Below, piece after piece: positions 14,301-26,458 of a stretch of 64,000 nucleotides of DNA. A program made the translations under genes and the position numbers. The stretch comes from Poronia punctata. Lineage: Eukaryota; Ascomycota; Sordariomycetes; Xylariales; Xylariaceae. Numbering within the stretch: the first letter of the stretch is position 1; every line of letters begins with the position of its first letter. Below the pieces are notes generated by a model. It saw nothing but the letters and a program-made list of their open reading frames with translations, was not told where the DNA came from and made no database searches. The stretch is taken from contig MU401606.1 of assembly GCA_022579005.1 (NCBI GenBank), positions 1-64,000 of the forward strand, written 5' to 3'.

Positions 14301-17300
14301 TACATTACTACTATATTAGCTTAAAGTAAACTACTAAATTAAATTTTTAAAAAAGAAATTATTAAAAGATTTTAAATATAACTTATTATATAAAATATTG
14401 CTAAATAAGTTAAAAGCAATTAAAAAATACTTAGTAAACTAGTTATAAAAAAGCTTTATTAAACTAAGCAATACTTTATAAGCATTTTTAGTTTTATTTA
14501 TATTAAAACTATATAAAAAACTACATTTTTATATTAACTATTAAAAGCTAAACAACTTAATAAAAAAAAATTAATACTTTTTATTGCTAATTAAAAAAAC
14601 TTTATTATATATATTTAAAGTAAAAATATTTATTAAAATTAATATATAATAAGCATTTTACTATATTTAAATAATACTAAAAATAAAAAACTTTATAATT
14701 TTTTAAACTTAATATAATATATACTAATATAAAGTATTATTATTTAAGCTTATAAACAAACTATTTATATTTTAAAAATATATTAACAATACTTTATTTA
14801 ATTATTTTAACTACTTTTATTATGCTTATATAAACAATATATTAATATACTTTATAACTTTAAAAAAATACTAAACATATATAAAAAAAGTTTTATTATA
14901 GCTATAAAAAGCTAGTTTATAAGCTAATTTAAAAAAATTAAAATTTTATATTATAAAAACTAAATTTTTAAAATATATAGTTAGTATTAAAAGTATAAGC
15001 GTTAACTTAAGTAAAATAAAAATAATTAAAAATTAAGCTATGCTTATAATTATAAAAAAAATATAATTTTTTTTAAAATTTTATAACTTTTATAAAAAGT
15101 TTATATATAACTATAGCTATAAAGCAAAGCTACTTATAATATTAACTTATAATAACACTTTTTTTATTTAAAGCAAAAAATATAAAAAAGCCTTTTAAAA
15201 ACTAAAAAAAACTTTAATAGTAGCTTTTTTACTATAATACTATAACTATAACTTACTTATAAAAGTAAAAACTAATATATTAAACAAAGTAGCAGCTAAA
15301 GTTTTAATATAGTTATACTTTAATAAAAAATAGTACTTATTAGCTTTTTTTTTAAAAACTATAAATAAAGCTAAACTTAATTATAAAATTTATAATAAAA
15401 AAATATTAATAATAGTTTTAGCTATAAAAAAATAAAAAGCTAAACTTATTAGTTACTAATATAATAAACTATTTTTAATTATTACTAACTATAAAATATT
15501 AAAATATTTTAGTACAAAATAATACTTTAACTTATAATAAGCAAAATAGTTTACTTTTTTAGCAAAATATAACTTTATAATTATATATTGTTTAAAAAAA
15601 AAATATAGTTATAAACATGCTATTTAAAAAATAAAAAAATATAATTTCTTAAAAAACAAAAAAAAACCTATATAAGCACGCTACTTTTTTTTAACTAGTT
15701 ATAATTAAATTTACGTTAATATAAATAAAAAACATAATTAAAATCTTGTTTTTTAAACTTTTAAAAAAAGTAAAGGCTTTAAAAGGTTTTTAACTTATAA
15801 ACAAAATCTTATAAAAAAATTAAAAAAACTTAAGTATGCAAATTTATAAACAAAAAATAAAAGCTAAAATTAAAGACTTAAATAATAAAATAAATATAAA
15901 TAATTTATAAAAACTAAAAAATAGTTTAACTATATATAAAAAAAAACTAGTAATATTAAATACCTTTTTTTTATAAACAAAATTAATAAAAAAAGCATAT
16001 AAAAAAATATTAACAGCGTATTTAAGCAAAAAAAAAACACGCTGCTTAGTTATAAAAAAATATTAGTAACTTTAACTAAAAAACAATTATAATAAATATA
16101 TAGCAAATTGCTTACAATATTATTTAGCTAAAATTTTTAAAAACAAAATACTAAGCAAACTAATATTATTACTAATTTTAAACTACGTTTAAAAACATAT
16201 TATAATAAACTTTAAATAAATACTAAAAAATAAGTATAAATTTAATAACGCAATAGTTATAGTAAACAAACTAAAAAAAAAGTTATAAACTATTTTTTAT
16301 ACAATAAAAATTATAATATAGCAAGCAGCTTAACTATACTATAAAAAACTATTTAAAGTATTTAAATTATTAATTATAATTACTTTAAATTGCAAACTTT
16401 AGTTTATTTTTACTTTTATAAACAAAGTTACTAAAATTTTTAGCATTATATAAACTTTAGCTTTATTAAAGCACTATAAAATAATAAAGCAAGCTAAAAT
16501 AATAAATAAGTACTTAAACTAAAAATTGCACCTATATATTAACTATTACTAAAATAATTAGTTAAAAAAAATACTTACTATAAACTATATATAAGCTATA
16601 ATACTATATAAGTTAATAAAGTTATTATTATATAAAGTAAAAATAAATTTTTTAATATTGCTATAATTTAACTAAAAAAACAAAATAGTAAATAATAAAA
16701 TAAAAAACCTCTTATAAAAAAAATAAAAATTATATACTAAAGCATAAAGCTAAATTTAAACTATTATAAATTACGTTAATATAGCTAAAAAAAACCTATA
16801 ACGCATATAAAAACAAATAATTAAACAAGTAAACTAAAGCTATAAAAAACCTAACTTTAATATAAAAAACTTTGTTTTTATACTAAAAAAATAATAAATA
16901 TAGCAAACTAACTAACTATTTAATAAGCTTAATTACTTAATAACCTAATAAAAATTTTATATTTTATTTTATAATAAAAATACTTATATGCTTAAAGTAC
17001 TGCTTACTTAGTAAGTAACTAATAAATACTATGCTAACTAGTTATAAAAATACTTAAATAACTTATTATTAAGCTAAAAATTTAAAAACCTTAAAAGTAA
17101 AATAATTATACTATTAAGTAAAAAAAAGTTTATAATAAAAAAAATACGTATATTAAAGCTATACTATAAAAAACTTTAATATAAAGTAAATTAAAAAAAA
17201 TAAAATATAAACAATAAATAGTATTTTATAAAAAACTTTAAAAATAGTGCAAAATTACTAAAAAAGTTTTATAAATAATACTTAAACATAGCTAGCTTAC

Positions 17301-17639
17301 TATTATACTTAGCTAAATAGCTTAAAGTAGCAGCTTATAATAAGTTTAATAAACTATATATTAATAATAATAAAGCTGTATAACTTATATTAAAAGTGCA
17401 AAAAATATAAAAAAAAACATATAAAAAGCTACTTTATATAATTAGACTACTATAATTAGTTATAAAAAAACTAGCACTATAGCATAATAGTATAAAAGCT
17501 TAAATTATTATAATAATAGTAAATATTTAAAGCAATTTTTCTTTAGCTAAAAAGCAACTAATTAAAAAAAACTTAAAAAATACTAATTTAAACTTAAACT
17601 ATGCCTTAAAACAAGTTATTTTTTTTTTTTTAAAAAGGT
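11336..17639 (+). pseudogene. gag-pol remnant of LTR element 2
   Basis: At 14821-14853 the plus strand reads YAYINNILIYF, a gypsy RT YxDD box with Asp to Asn changes. It is followed at 14869-14995 by a stretch matching the next RT block, ending FLKYIVS where functional elements typically have FLGFIVS. At 15231-15622 the RNase H domain is readable with scattered stops: KVAAKVLI, then LNYKIYNKKILIIVLAIKK, then FLAKYNFIIIYC. Integrase must lie downstream but I could not place it with confidence. Stops occur at former Gln, Arg and Trp codons, the pattern RIP gives. No protein is expected. Confidence 0.78.
13225..13443 (+). pseudogene. Chance 72-codon frame inside element 2
   Basis: The longest open frame inside the RIP-mutated blocks lies in the gag-pol interior of element 2. 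It is mostly Lys, Asn, Phe, Ile and Leu, as expected of AT-only DNA, with poly-Lys and poly-Phe runs. It most likely survives by chance within the degraded polyprotein and is not a gene of its own. Confidence 0.6.
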
Positions 17640-17885
17640 AGTTATAAATTAGTTAATAGCAATATAGCTAATTAGGTAGCTTATAACCATTATTTTCTTT
17701 AAACAATAAATATAAAAGCTTATACTTATAAACAGCTGTAGCCTTACTAGTTAGTGCACATATAGGTTTGCACCTTTAACAAGAGCTTAAAAGCTTTTCC
17801 TTTTTTTTTTCTTTACCTTAAGATTTTTAGCAATAAATTAAGTTACCTTTAAAAGCCTTGCCTTCTTTATAACCTAATTATAATA
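17640..17885 (+). repeat. 3' LTR of element 2
   Basis: This is 246 bp, equal in length to the 5' copy. It is preceded by AAAAAGGT, a possible polypurine tract. Its right part (17800-17880) is less mutated than the matching part of the 5' LTR, keeping CCTTAAG, TTACCTTT and GCCTTGCCTTC. Confidence 0.82.
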
Positions 17886-19060
17886 TAAAATTAATAAAGT
17901 TATTTAATATATTAACTTTAAAAGCTTTTTATTTTACTAAAGTAGCTTTAATAAGCATATTTAACGCTTTTTAAAACTTGCTTATATTTTATAAGTATAA
18001 ATAAATAGTATAAATTTGCTTTTTAAGCACTTTTTAAACGTTTTTAATAAAGTTTATATTAAAAAAGTATAGTAGCTAATTTAATACTTTATACTTATTT
18101 TTTTTAAGTAGGTTTTTTACTACTTAAGCAATATAAATAAAAGCGTTATTATATATAAAAATAAAATTAAATTTAAAGTTTTTTAAAAAGTGCTTTTTAA
18201 ATAATTTAGTATAAATTTTAGCTATTATGCTACTTTGCGCTATATTAAGGTTTTTTTTATAGCTATAAAACAAAACTTATAATTAAAGTAAATTTTACTT
18301 TAAAATATTTAAGCTTAATTAAATTTTTTAAATTAAAGCTATATATAGTTAACTAATAAATATAATATTTTTATTTTAAAGCAAATTAAATAAAATTTAA
18401 AGTAGTAGTAATAATTAAAACAAAAAGCTTAAAATTACCTTTTAAGCAAAAAGCTTACATTATATATAAACTATTATTATAGTTAATTAAAGTTTTATTA
18501 ATAAAAAAAACATGCTGCTAAAAATTTAAACTTTTATTTATAAAGGCCTAAGCTTATAAAAAACGCTTTTTAGCTATATTAAAAATAAAAAACAGTTATT
18601 AAAGTGCTTATTAATATATAATTTCCTTTATAATAAGCTATCTTTTTAAAGTGCTTATAAAAATGTTTAAGTATATAACCTAGCGCAATTTTAATAAAAA
18701 AATAAAAAAATTACTTTTAATATACTTTTTAATATATTTTTTATAGTGTTTATTTATAATAAGTAGCCAATTAAAGCGTTTTTGCAATAAAGCTAAAATT
18801 TAGTTATAATAGCACATTATAATACTAAACATAGTGCTATAAAAAATGCTAAATTTCTTTGCTAACAAGCGCACTAATTAACCTATATTATATAATAAAG
18901 CAATTTAAGTCTTTATATAAAAACTATAATAATTTTTTAAGTTAATTAAAAGTAGTATAGCCTAGCAAAACATATTTAAAAAATAAATATATAATAAAAA
19001 AAAGTAATTTACGCAAAAATTCGCAAGTCAGCTAGCTTTTTGCTCAAAACTTTTAAATCC
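17886..19060. repeat. AT-rich RIP-mutated repeat right of element 2
   Basis: Very AT-rich, no open frames. The right end (about 19003-19060) changes abruptly to normal composition. Just inside the edge is AATTTACGCAAAAATTCGC, whose reverse complement resembles a string near 60690 at the edge of another AT-rich block (TTTTTTGCGTAACTTAC). These may be matching ends of one transposon family, but no element could be closed. Confidence 0.45.
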
Positions 19061-19328
19061 CCACTGTACAAGTACAGTACTAGGGTATCTAATCTAGGAG
19101 TAGCCTTGTGTACGAGTAGGCGATCATCATACGCGTAAGGTACCTCCAGACTCCCTTACCTGTCTGGTACCTTTTAAACAACTGTCCATCAAACGCAAGT
19201 CGTCAACAAAACCAAGACTACCCATGGGTACGACACCAATCAACAAACGAACGAACGTCGCATACCTGGTCTGCCATCAAACGAGAAGCTGAATTGTAGA
19301 AAGGGCCGACCGACTAAGAACCATCATC

Positions 19329-19818
19329 ATGAAGCCCGTCGTCGGGGCGATGCAAGCATGGTCTTGGTAAGTGCCCTTGCATTGTTAACCTCTTGAGTCT
19401 TCAGCCCCTTTGTCACTCAAAACCTCAGTCGCTATTCTAGTCGAATGCAGCCGTCGCGTACAGGCCGCGAAATACTTGCGTAATTTCTTCTCACTAATAG
19501 TTTCTTCTATAGCGTCGTCATCTCGTTCTTCGCCATCATCATCCTATCCGTCATCGGTGGTCTATACCGTAGCAGACACCACGAGTTCGTCGGGGGCGTC
19601 GAAGATCCAGAGAACACTGGCGAGGTCTCGACAACGATATTTACGGCTGTACTTGTATACGTGGTATGTCTATGGACCAACAAGAACATTACATGGCGCT
19701 GCCATGGGAACGAACAATGGCTAACGGGGTGTATTTGTAGGCTTTCCTCGTATGCTGCGGCTTCCAAGGCATCCTACATATGCGAGAGAATCGAAGAGGC
19801 GCCATTGCGCTCAGATAA
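19329..19818 (+). CDS. V-type proton ATPase V0 subunit f (YPR170W-B/RNase K-like small membrane protein)
   Basis: Three exons: 19329-19366, 19513-19663, 19741-19818, giving 88 residues; the S. cerevisiae protein YPR170W-B has 85. The spliced product begins MKPVVGAMQAWSC. It continues with a first membrane segment (about residues 14-31, VVISFFAIIILSVIGGLY), a polar loop with HHEFVGGVEDPE, a second membrane segment (about 56-72) and a basic tail ending RRGAIALR. These features line up with YPR170W-B, identified by structural work as subunit f of the membrane V0 sector, related to animal RNase K. The likely role is a structural part of the vacuolar proton pump. Introns have GTAAGT and GTATGT donors. 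The start is the first ATG and gives the conserved M-x-P-V-V beginning. The gene lies only about 270 bp from a RIP-mutated block yet looks intact. The family assignment is from recalled similarity. Confidence 0.88.
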
Positions 19819-22011
19819 GCGAGTGTACGGCTCGTTGTGACAAACACCATCGGATTTGTAGTCCCCCTTTTTGTTGAAATATGGGATAATTGGCGTGATG
19901 GCACATAACAGTGTTCAATGCGCACCGGTCGGCGGCCCAGCGGAGCCCGTCGACACAAACGGTGGCCGAGTCTAAATAAACCAAACCCTACCAGGCAGCA
20001 TTTGTTCACGAACATCGCCCACGCCAAATACAAGACGTTGCTTTAGATGGTCAGATGTTGGGCCCATATCTATATGGATCATATGCAGTCGACGTATCCA
20101 AGCTTGGTGGCATCCGCACCTTCAAGACTATCCCTTACTCTGGCGATGCGGGATGTCTGGAATATTTGGGCGCGGTATGTCAAGTTCAGAAACAACTGTA
20201 TTTTAATTCAGGGGAAGGTGTAAGAACTTGAAACGAGACATGGGAATACACGCGTCCTTACGCAACAGGCCCGGCCCACATGGAGGTATGGTTGGTCAGG
20301 CGTATTTTGCACTGCAAGTCGGCTGTATTCACTCTAATAGCGGTATATTCTTGTCACTTTTGCTGCGATCTTTCTATGAATAAATTTGCAGGGTATCATA
20401 CAAAATCCGAAGCACTATTTGGTAATCCACCCCTGGTATCTTGCAAGTCAAGACATACCCCCTCCATCAAGTTACTGAATACCCATATGACATGGCCAAC
20501 CCAAGAGGAATCAAGCAAGTTCCGAATATAGTCAAAATGGTTTCCGTCGGCCAACACTCGGATAAATGTGACAGTTTGCCGCATTCCCCAGCTCCTGACT
20601 CATTTACACTCAACTATATATGGCTAGCTTGTATGATATGTGATCTTGCAAGCTCAGTAGCCCTCGGTGACCCGAAGCTCATTATCTTCAGACTGAAAAG
20701 CGGAAAGAGAAGAGCATCATAGTATTTTGGTGCACTCGATCAGCGGTTGGTCCCCCAGTTACTGCCTATATAGCTCTGTGAATCTGTAGGCAAGGAAAAA
20801 GAACCCCCTGGCGAAACGGCCTTGATCAGTTGTATTTCTGGCCGTTTAAGCAAAACAAACAAGACCAAGTACGGAACTCAGAGTAGATATCAATTATATT
20901 TATTGTGGGGAGTGGGGGAAGAGCCACGCTCGGGAGGAGAATGTGAAATGCCGTAGCACAAAACACCTAGAATGACGCCTACTCAGGATGCATACCTACT
21001 TCGTTGGTTTGCTGTAAGTATCGTGGTCTCTATTCCCCGAGTATTTCTGCTCTTCCAAAGAGGTCTACCTATGCTTGTTTCCATTCCCATCCCTTCATCC
21101 TTGTCTATCGGGTAATATCCACCAAGGTATTGAAACTATTTACAAGGAAAGTAGCACGAACAGCCTGCACCCCATGCGCTTCCGCTATGGCTGAGTGTTC
21201 GTGTGATGCATCTGAGGCTTGGGGGGGTCAGGCCGGTCAGCTATGTCAACTCAAGCTGGCTAATTGGCCTCACACGAGGTTAAATATTACGCTTCTTGCT
21301 TGCCCACCAAGACAGGATACCTAACCTACCTTGCCTTGTATGCCAGTTTCACGATAAATTCAACAGCGACACCGCCGTACCACAGCCCTCTAACCTGGGC
21401 ATCTTGGGTAGCGCGAATTGTTTGTTGTACTACCTTCATAGTCGTACTTGTCCCCCATGTGTGGACAGTAGAATAATATGGCTCATGAGGCAGGCTGTCT
21501 AGGGACAAGACTGTGTGTATTATGACGGTTCCAATGCAGCGGGGCTTTTGAGCCATTCAGAGGAAATATCTACCTATTGAAGAAAACATGAGTCCATTCC
21601 AATCTCGTGTTTGAGGTTATGGATAGTTCTTTCCTCTACGTCACGACAATCACTCAGCAAGACCGTCCGTTTGCTAAAAGCAATCGCCCTTGCCATTTTT
21701 AAGAACTCCGGGTAGCCGGGTTTGAGAAACATCACTCCCTTCCTAATGTTTTACCTAGATTTAGCTTGTCACCCATAGAGACTGCCACTTTAACGTCTGC
21801 CAATCTAGGCCCTACGCGGTACACCATAGGTGATCTATTTCTCTGCACCTCTCTGGCCATCTCTCAACCTTCTTCAACATAGGTACACATCAACCGTCCG
21901 CCAACTACATACTTCGTCATCGGTCCGAGAAATTCCCAACCAAAGCTCAACTCGCTCGCATAACAGACTTCATAATATCCCACAAATATTCCTTTACAGT
22001 ACTCTACCGAA
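19819..22011. other. Intergenic region between subunit f and SOD genes
   Basis: Normal base composition, many short overlapping frames, none with a recognisable domain or plausible splice chain. A frame at about 20062-20220 (ending QGKV) was considered but has no recognisable homologue. Frequent TAGGTA/TACCTA strings, as elsewhere in the non-coding DNA of this window. The upstream region and promoter of the SOD gene must lie in the last few hundred bases, but no specific element could be named. Confidence 0.5.
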
Positions 22012-22891
22012 ATGCATTTCTCAAATGTTTTCTCCCTCTGTGTCATTGGCACAGTCTATGCACAGAACTGCAAAACAACCGGCGTGGGTAACCTTTTCAT
22101 TTGGCAGTACCATCACGTCGCGGGTTTACTGACTCTAGCATATAGCAACTTGGAGATGCCCCGGTCGTGACGAACAACCCTATAGGAAAACAAGCAGTTG
22201 CTATACTTACAAATAAGCCTTTCTTCGACGCAGGATCCCTAGATGAAAATGTTAAAGGATCTATCCGGGTCGTCTCCGGTGCCAAAGGCGTCGGGGTCGA
22301 CTACACGGTCTCCCTTTCTAACCTCCCCACAGAGGGTGGTCCATTTAGTACATACTCAACCCAACTTAATTATTGCCTTGCTGGTGAAGGGATATGCTTG
22401 CTAACACGCACATAGTCTATCATATTCATGACGAACCGGTCGACGCCGCGGGCAACTGCACCAATACAAAAGGCCATCTCGACCCCTTTATCCGCGGCGA
22501 GGACCCGCCCTGCAACTCCACTTACCCATGGACATGCCAAGTAGGGGACATCAGCGGCAAGTATGGCAAGATTACGTCGGACCCTTTCACGGCCCAGTTC
22601 CACGACGACTTCACTTCGATGACAGAAAATCTCGGCACCTACTTCCTCAACCGCAGCATCGTCGTCCACTTTGCCAACAAGACGCGCATCACATGCGCCA
22701 ACTTCACCGTTCTGGATTGTACGACCAACGCCACCATCACCAGCAACGGCTCATGCCAGCAGAATTCAACTCCAGTGACAACCCCAGTGACAACCCCATC
22801 AACGCTCCCCGTTCAAGGCGGCGCTAGGGCGCATGTTGTCGTCAAGGGCTTGGGGTTCCTTTCCGTGGTAGTCTTGGCTTTTGGCCTGTGA
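22012..22891 (+). CDS. GPI-anchored extracellular Cu-only superoxide dismutase (SOD5-like)
   Basis: Exons 22012-22083, 22146-22347 and 22416-22891 give 249 residues. Residues 1-17 form a signal peptide (MHFSNVFSLCVIGTVYA). The SOD domain follows: H94 and H96 in YHIHDEPV, H112 in GHLDP, and H176 in SIVVHFANKTRITCANF are the four expected copper ligands; C106 and C185 can form the conserved disulfide. The Zn-site His of the classic HVGD motif is Gln here (CQVGDISGKYG) and the Zn loop is missing, as in fungal Cu-only SODs such as Candida SOD5. The tail has a PVTT repeat and ends in a hydrophobic GPI-attachment signal (about 229-249). Many N-glycosylation sites (NST, NRS, NKT, NFT, NAT, NGS) fit a cell-surface protein. 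Likely role: converting superoxide outside the cell. Intron 1 needs a GTGGGT donor to hold frame; the neighbouring GTAACC donor would shift it. Intron 2 has a GCTAAC branch site. Confidence 0.86.
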
Positions 22892-25800
22892 GGGGTTGTC
22901 TTGGTACCGAAACAATCTCATTTTGCGTCGACAAACCAGAGGCAGATATAACTGGAAACCCAATTTTGGGGCACATGGACGTCATGTGCACCTATTGATC
23001 TCAAGAGATCAGGGCGGGGAACAGGGGCGTGACCAGAAGAGCTCAAGTTGAGTGATCGATAGACATTATACCTCTTATCAACTTGTCTATAGGCTCCTAT
23101 AAAAGGGTCGTCACTCGGATAGAACCTACATACATTATAGGTACTTACACTGAATAGAAGGGACAAATTGCGAAATAGGCACCAAAGCACGGGTGCCGCC
23201 CCGCGTTGCCAGAAATTTGCTTTTTCTCGTTCGCATGGAGACATACCGACCAATACGTTCTTACCCTACCTTACCTAGGTGTGCCGTAGGTCCAGATATG
23301 CTGTAATGGTCCCATAGGCGGGTTGATAATGCGGAGGCGTCGCGTTGCATTTGCACAATTATGACATATGCCATGTGATAACAAAAGGGGACACTGCTGG
23401 ACTCGACATATCAACCACGGCACATATGAATAACTCTTCACTAGACCCAATGGACTTGGCCGTTACCTACCTAGCTCGGCAGGGAATAAGTACCAATGCC
23501 CAGAACCTCAACCTTCTCTCTTCAATGATGAGATCCCTCCCGTCCCGCTGCATTGCCAGGTCACCTCTAGTGAGTACTTTACAGAACAGGACCATTCCAC
23601 ACCTAAGTAATATATAACTCTAGGGAGGTCCAAGGTCCCATTCAAGCTGCCAACACGACGTACTGGGCAGTGGAAATGGCAGAGGACCATTGTAGGGCTA
23701 CTCCCTATGTGTATATGTACCTCTGCCTGTCTAGGTACAGGTAGGAAGTTCAGTACCGAAGAGGTAAAAGGAGATGAGTGTTTTGGGCAAAAAGAAAGGA
23801 TTACCCAATGAAAATGTACATGAACGTATGGAAGGTACATGTACCTAAGGTAGAATATTTGAATTTCCAATACTAGTACTCGTATGCACTGCGGAGGTTT
23901 GTGATAGACGAAGAGGCATGGACATGGACAGCAGTTTTTTCCGACCGGATTGTGGTAATATAGGTAGGTAGGTACCGACCTGCATTACCCTAATGTACCT
24001 GATGGGTACCTGCCTGCCGGCCTATTGTTTACTTTCCTCTCGTGGGTAACAGGAGCCGGAGATAGGTGTCCTTACATGTATGTATGTATACAGCACGTAG
24101 AAACCGTTGCTCTTTCTGTTGCAGTTTTCTATACCTACAAAGACATATTGAGGTAGATTTCGATACAAAATGCAGCGGGAGCCGGAGGAACGCACTTGCC
24201 TTCTACGAGTAGTGTCTGAAGTAAGGTAGCCACTTAAAGAGCTAGGTTATAAACACATAGTTGTAGGTTAGGAAGGTAAATACCTACTTGTCCAAGTTGT
24301 AATACTCTTTAGACTTTCTTAAATAACGGGCCTTCAAGATCTCTTCATGATCGCGCCCCCAGCTATTATGTAACACAAAGCGGTGCTGCGTATCTGCCTT
24401 GTGCTATTGCCAATAATATCTATGTATTCTGTTCTGCCCAAGAGCCAAGACCTCCATGCGACGTCGGGTTCTTTTCTACTTTTCTTTCTCTAGCACACAT
24501 TGTTTGGCCATGCAGGAAAGGTCGAGCGAGGCATACGCATGTGCACACGTGCCACATCACATCGATGGATGCTTGATTCCCGTGTCATCAATTTTTTAGG
24601 CATCGCGAAAATCCGTCGTCCCTCATCCCTAGGGAATCTCCGGTCTGGTCCCCCGCCCCCTGTTCGTGTGCGTGTGCATGTTCGCATAACTATCTCCGCA
24701 CATCTCGCCCTCAGCTCCGCCCGATCAGATATCCAACGGCCAGATTCCCGTTGCTCCTGTTCCATGTACTCATAATACATAACCTAGAGTGCGTGCCTCC
24801 GGGGTCCTCCAACCCGAGGTCGGACTGGACCAGGCGGTACCGTACGATGTACAATCAATGTAGGGCGGGCAGTGTGGAGTAGGGTAAACCGAAAAAGTGG
24901 CCTCCAATCTACTATATGTATCAGGCATGTAAGCAGACGATGTGATGAGAGGGCGAAGAGCAAGACATTAGTCAGGTTCGTCCGGGAGGCCATCAATGAT
25001 CATTCACCAACAAGCTAAGGCGCATGGAGGGCTCCATGACGACCTCTGTGATGGGCTATGTGATGGGCTTTGTGACGGGCTTGGAATCTGCAGTTCTGCA
25101 CCCTGCGTGCTCACCCGATCAACAGTCCGGGCTTTTTCGTAGGTTCTGTACGTCGACGGATCGACGATGGTGTGGGCAACGCCGACGGCCTGGCCCTCTT
25201 GAGCATCCACTTTTGCAGCATGCTAATCTGGATAAATGATGCTAATCGTAGGTAAGAAAGCAAGTCGGGTGCCTTATTCACAGTTCCAGATGAAGATAAG
25301 GGATGCCGCAGTGATCTTGCTATGTCTATCGCGGGGATCGTTTCTTTTGTTCAGTACTATCGAACAATTTCTCGCGATAATTCCACCCTTTCTGTCGAAC
25401 TGCACCGGGGGCGAACCACGGTTAGGGCGTGTCTGGAATGGGGATGGTCTGCCTCTTGAACACGTTTATCGATTACTATCAGCCCATCAGCGGGGGGCCG
25501 GTGTGAGGTTAGCAACCGAGTCGACTGTGATTGGTGAGATGAGTAAAATCTACGTTTGGCTTGAACTCGGCCGGTTCGGCAGATCAACAACTAATGCAAA
25601 GACGTAGATAACTGATCCCAGCCGGATTGCAGCTGTCCAGATTCGACTCGCACCAACGCAGCGCGACACAGAGCGACACAAGCAGGGCTTGATGCAGTTT
25701 TCTCAAAAGCGAACACTACGAGTAGCCCAGATAAGGTAGCAAGATACAACCGTACCTACATGCAGCGGATCTACATATAACCGCTACTGTTATCATAACT

Positions 25801-26458
25801 TAACCTAATAAGCATGTATCTGGATACCGACGCCTAACCCATTCCTGGTCTGTCTAGGTACCTAGGTTGCGGCCGTACCGATGCCAGCGTCCATGTTACA
25901 CACCCACATAGCACGAATGGGAAGTCTAACTTCCGAGATCCTCTCGAGTCGCCGCATGCATCTTGACTCACCTGAACCGTCAAGGGGGAAGATCAGTCTT
26001 CTGCTGCCGACTTGGCCGGGATTACGAGGTAGTTCACGTCAGTCCAGAGCGCTTGCGCAATGCGGGGATATGCATTCAAAGATGAGACGCCTTGATACCT
26101 AGCCTGCGAACCGAACTGGTCAAGCCAGAGAGTTCGAGAGCCTAGGCTATTCAGGGTGGCCTTGCGGGTGCCTGGCACCCTGGCTGGTGCATATCTAAAA
26201 ATGTGCACAAGCCAGCGAATATAAGCAGGTGGCCCCGGTCCTAATTGGCTACGGAGGTAAAGTGACAGGCAGGCAGGTTGGCAGGGTCTGTTATAAACAG
26301 GAGCCCTGCAATATGTAACTCTTAAACGGCTCTGGCCTAATGGACGACCATCTCGAGAGCCTAGCGCTCCAATGGCAAGCCCAATGCACCTGCCTGAGGG
26401 GCCTTTGCAGGCCTCCCATCTTTGGTTTCCTGTGGTGCTGCTGAGATGCTAGCAATAG

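Larger units (their letters stand above)
11090..17885 (+). mobile_element. LTR element 2: RIP-inactivated Ty3/gypsy-type retrotransposon
   Basis: Two 246-bp direct repeats (11090-11335 and 17640-17885) enclose about 6.3 kb. If the LTRs are set at these bounds, the flanks carry the same 5 bases, TAAAA (11085-11089 and 17886-17890), though in such AT-rich DNA this is weak support. Each LTR has inner ends GTTATAA and TTATAAC (TTATAAT in the 3' copy), a 7-bp inverted repeat, and the first base is A in both copies rather than the usual T of TG. The plus-strand interior has strong RT and RNase H remnants. All frames are broken. Confidence 0.82.

Noticed and set aside
15844..16029. 61-codon minus-strand open frame inside element 2
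   Set aside because: It lies in AT-converted retrotransposon DNA; the Phe/Leu/Lys-rich product is what random AT-rich sequence gives.
20062..20220. Possible small gene with MRDVWNIWARYV
   Set aside because: No recognisable relative, no convincing start or splice partner; the strings in the other two frames look equally plausible.
25236..25607. 123-codon plus-strand frame with a hydrophobic stretch
   Set aside because: No domain, overlapped by minus-strand frames of similar length, no splice context.
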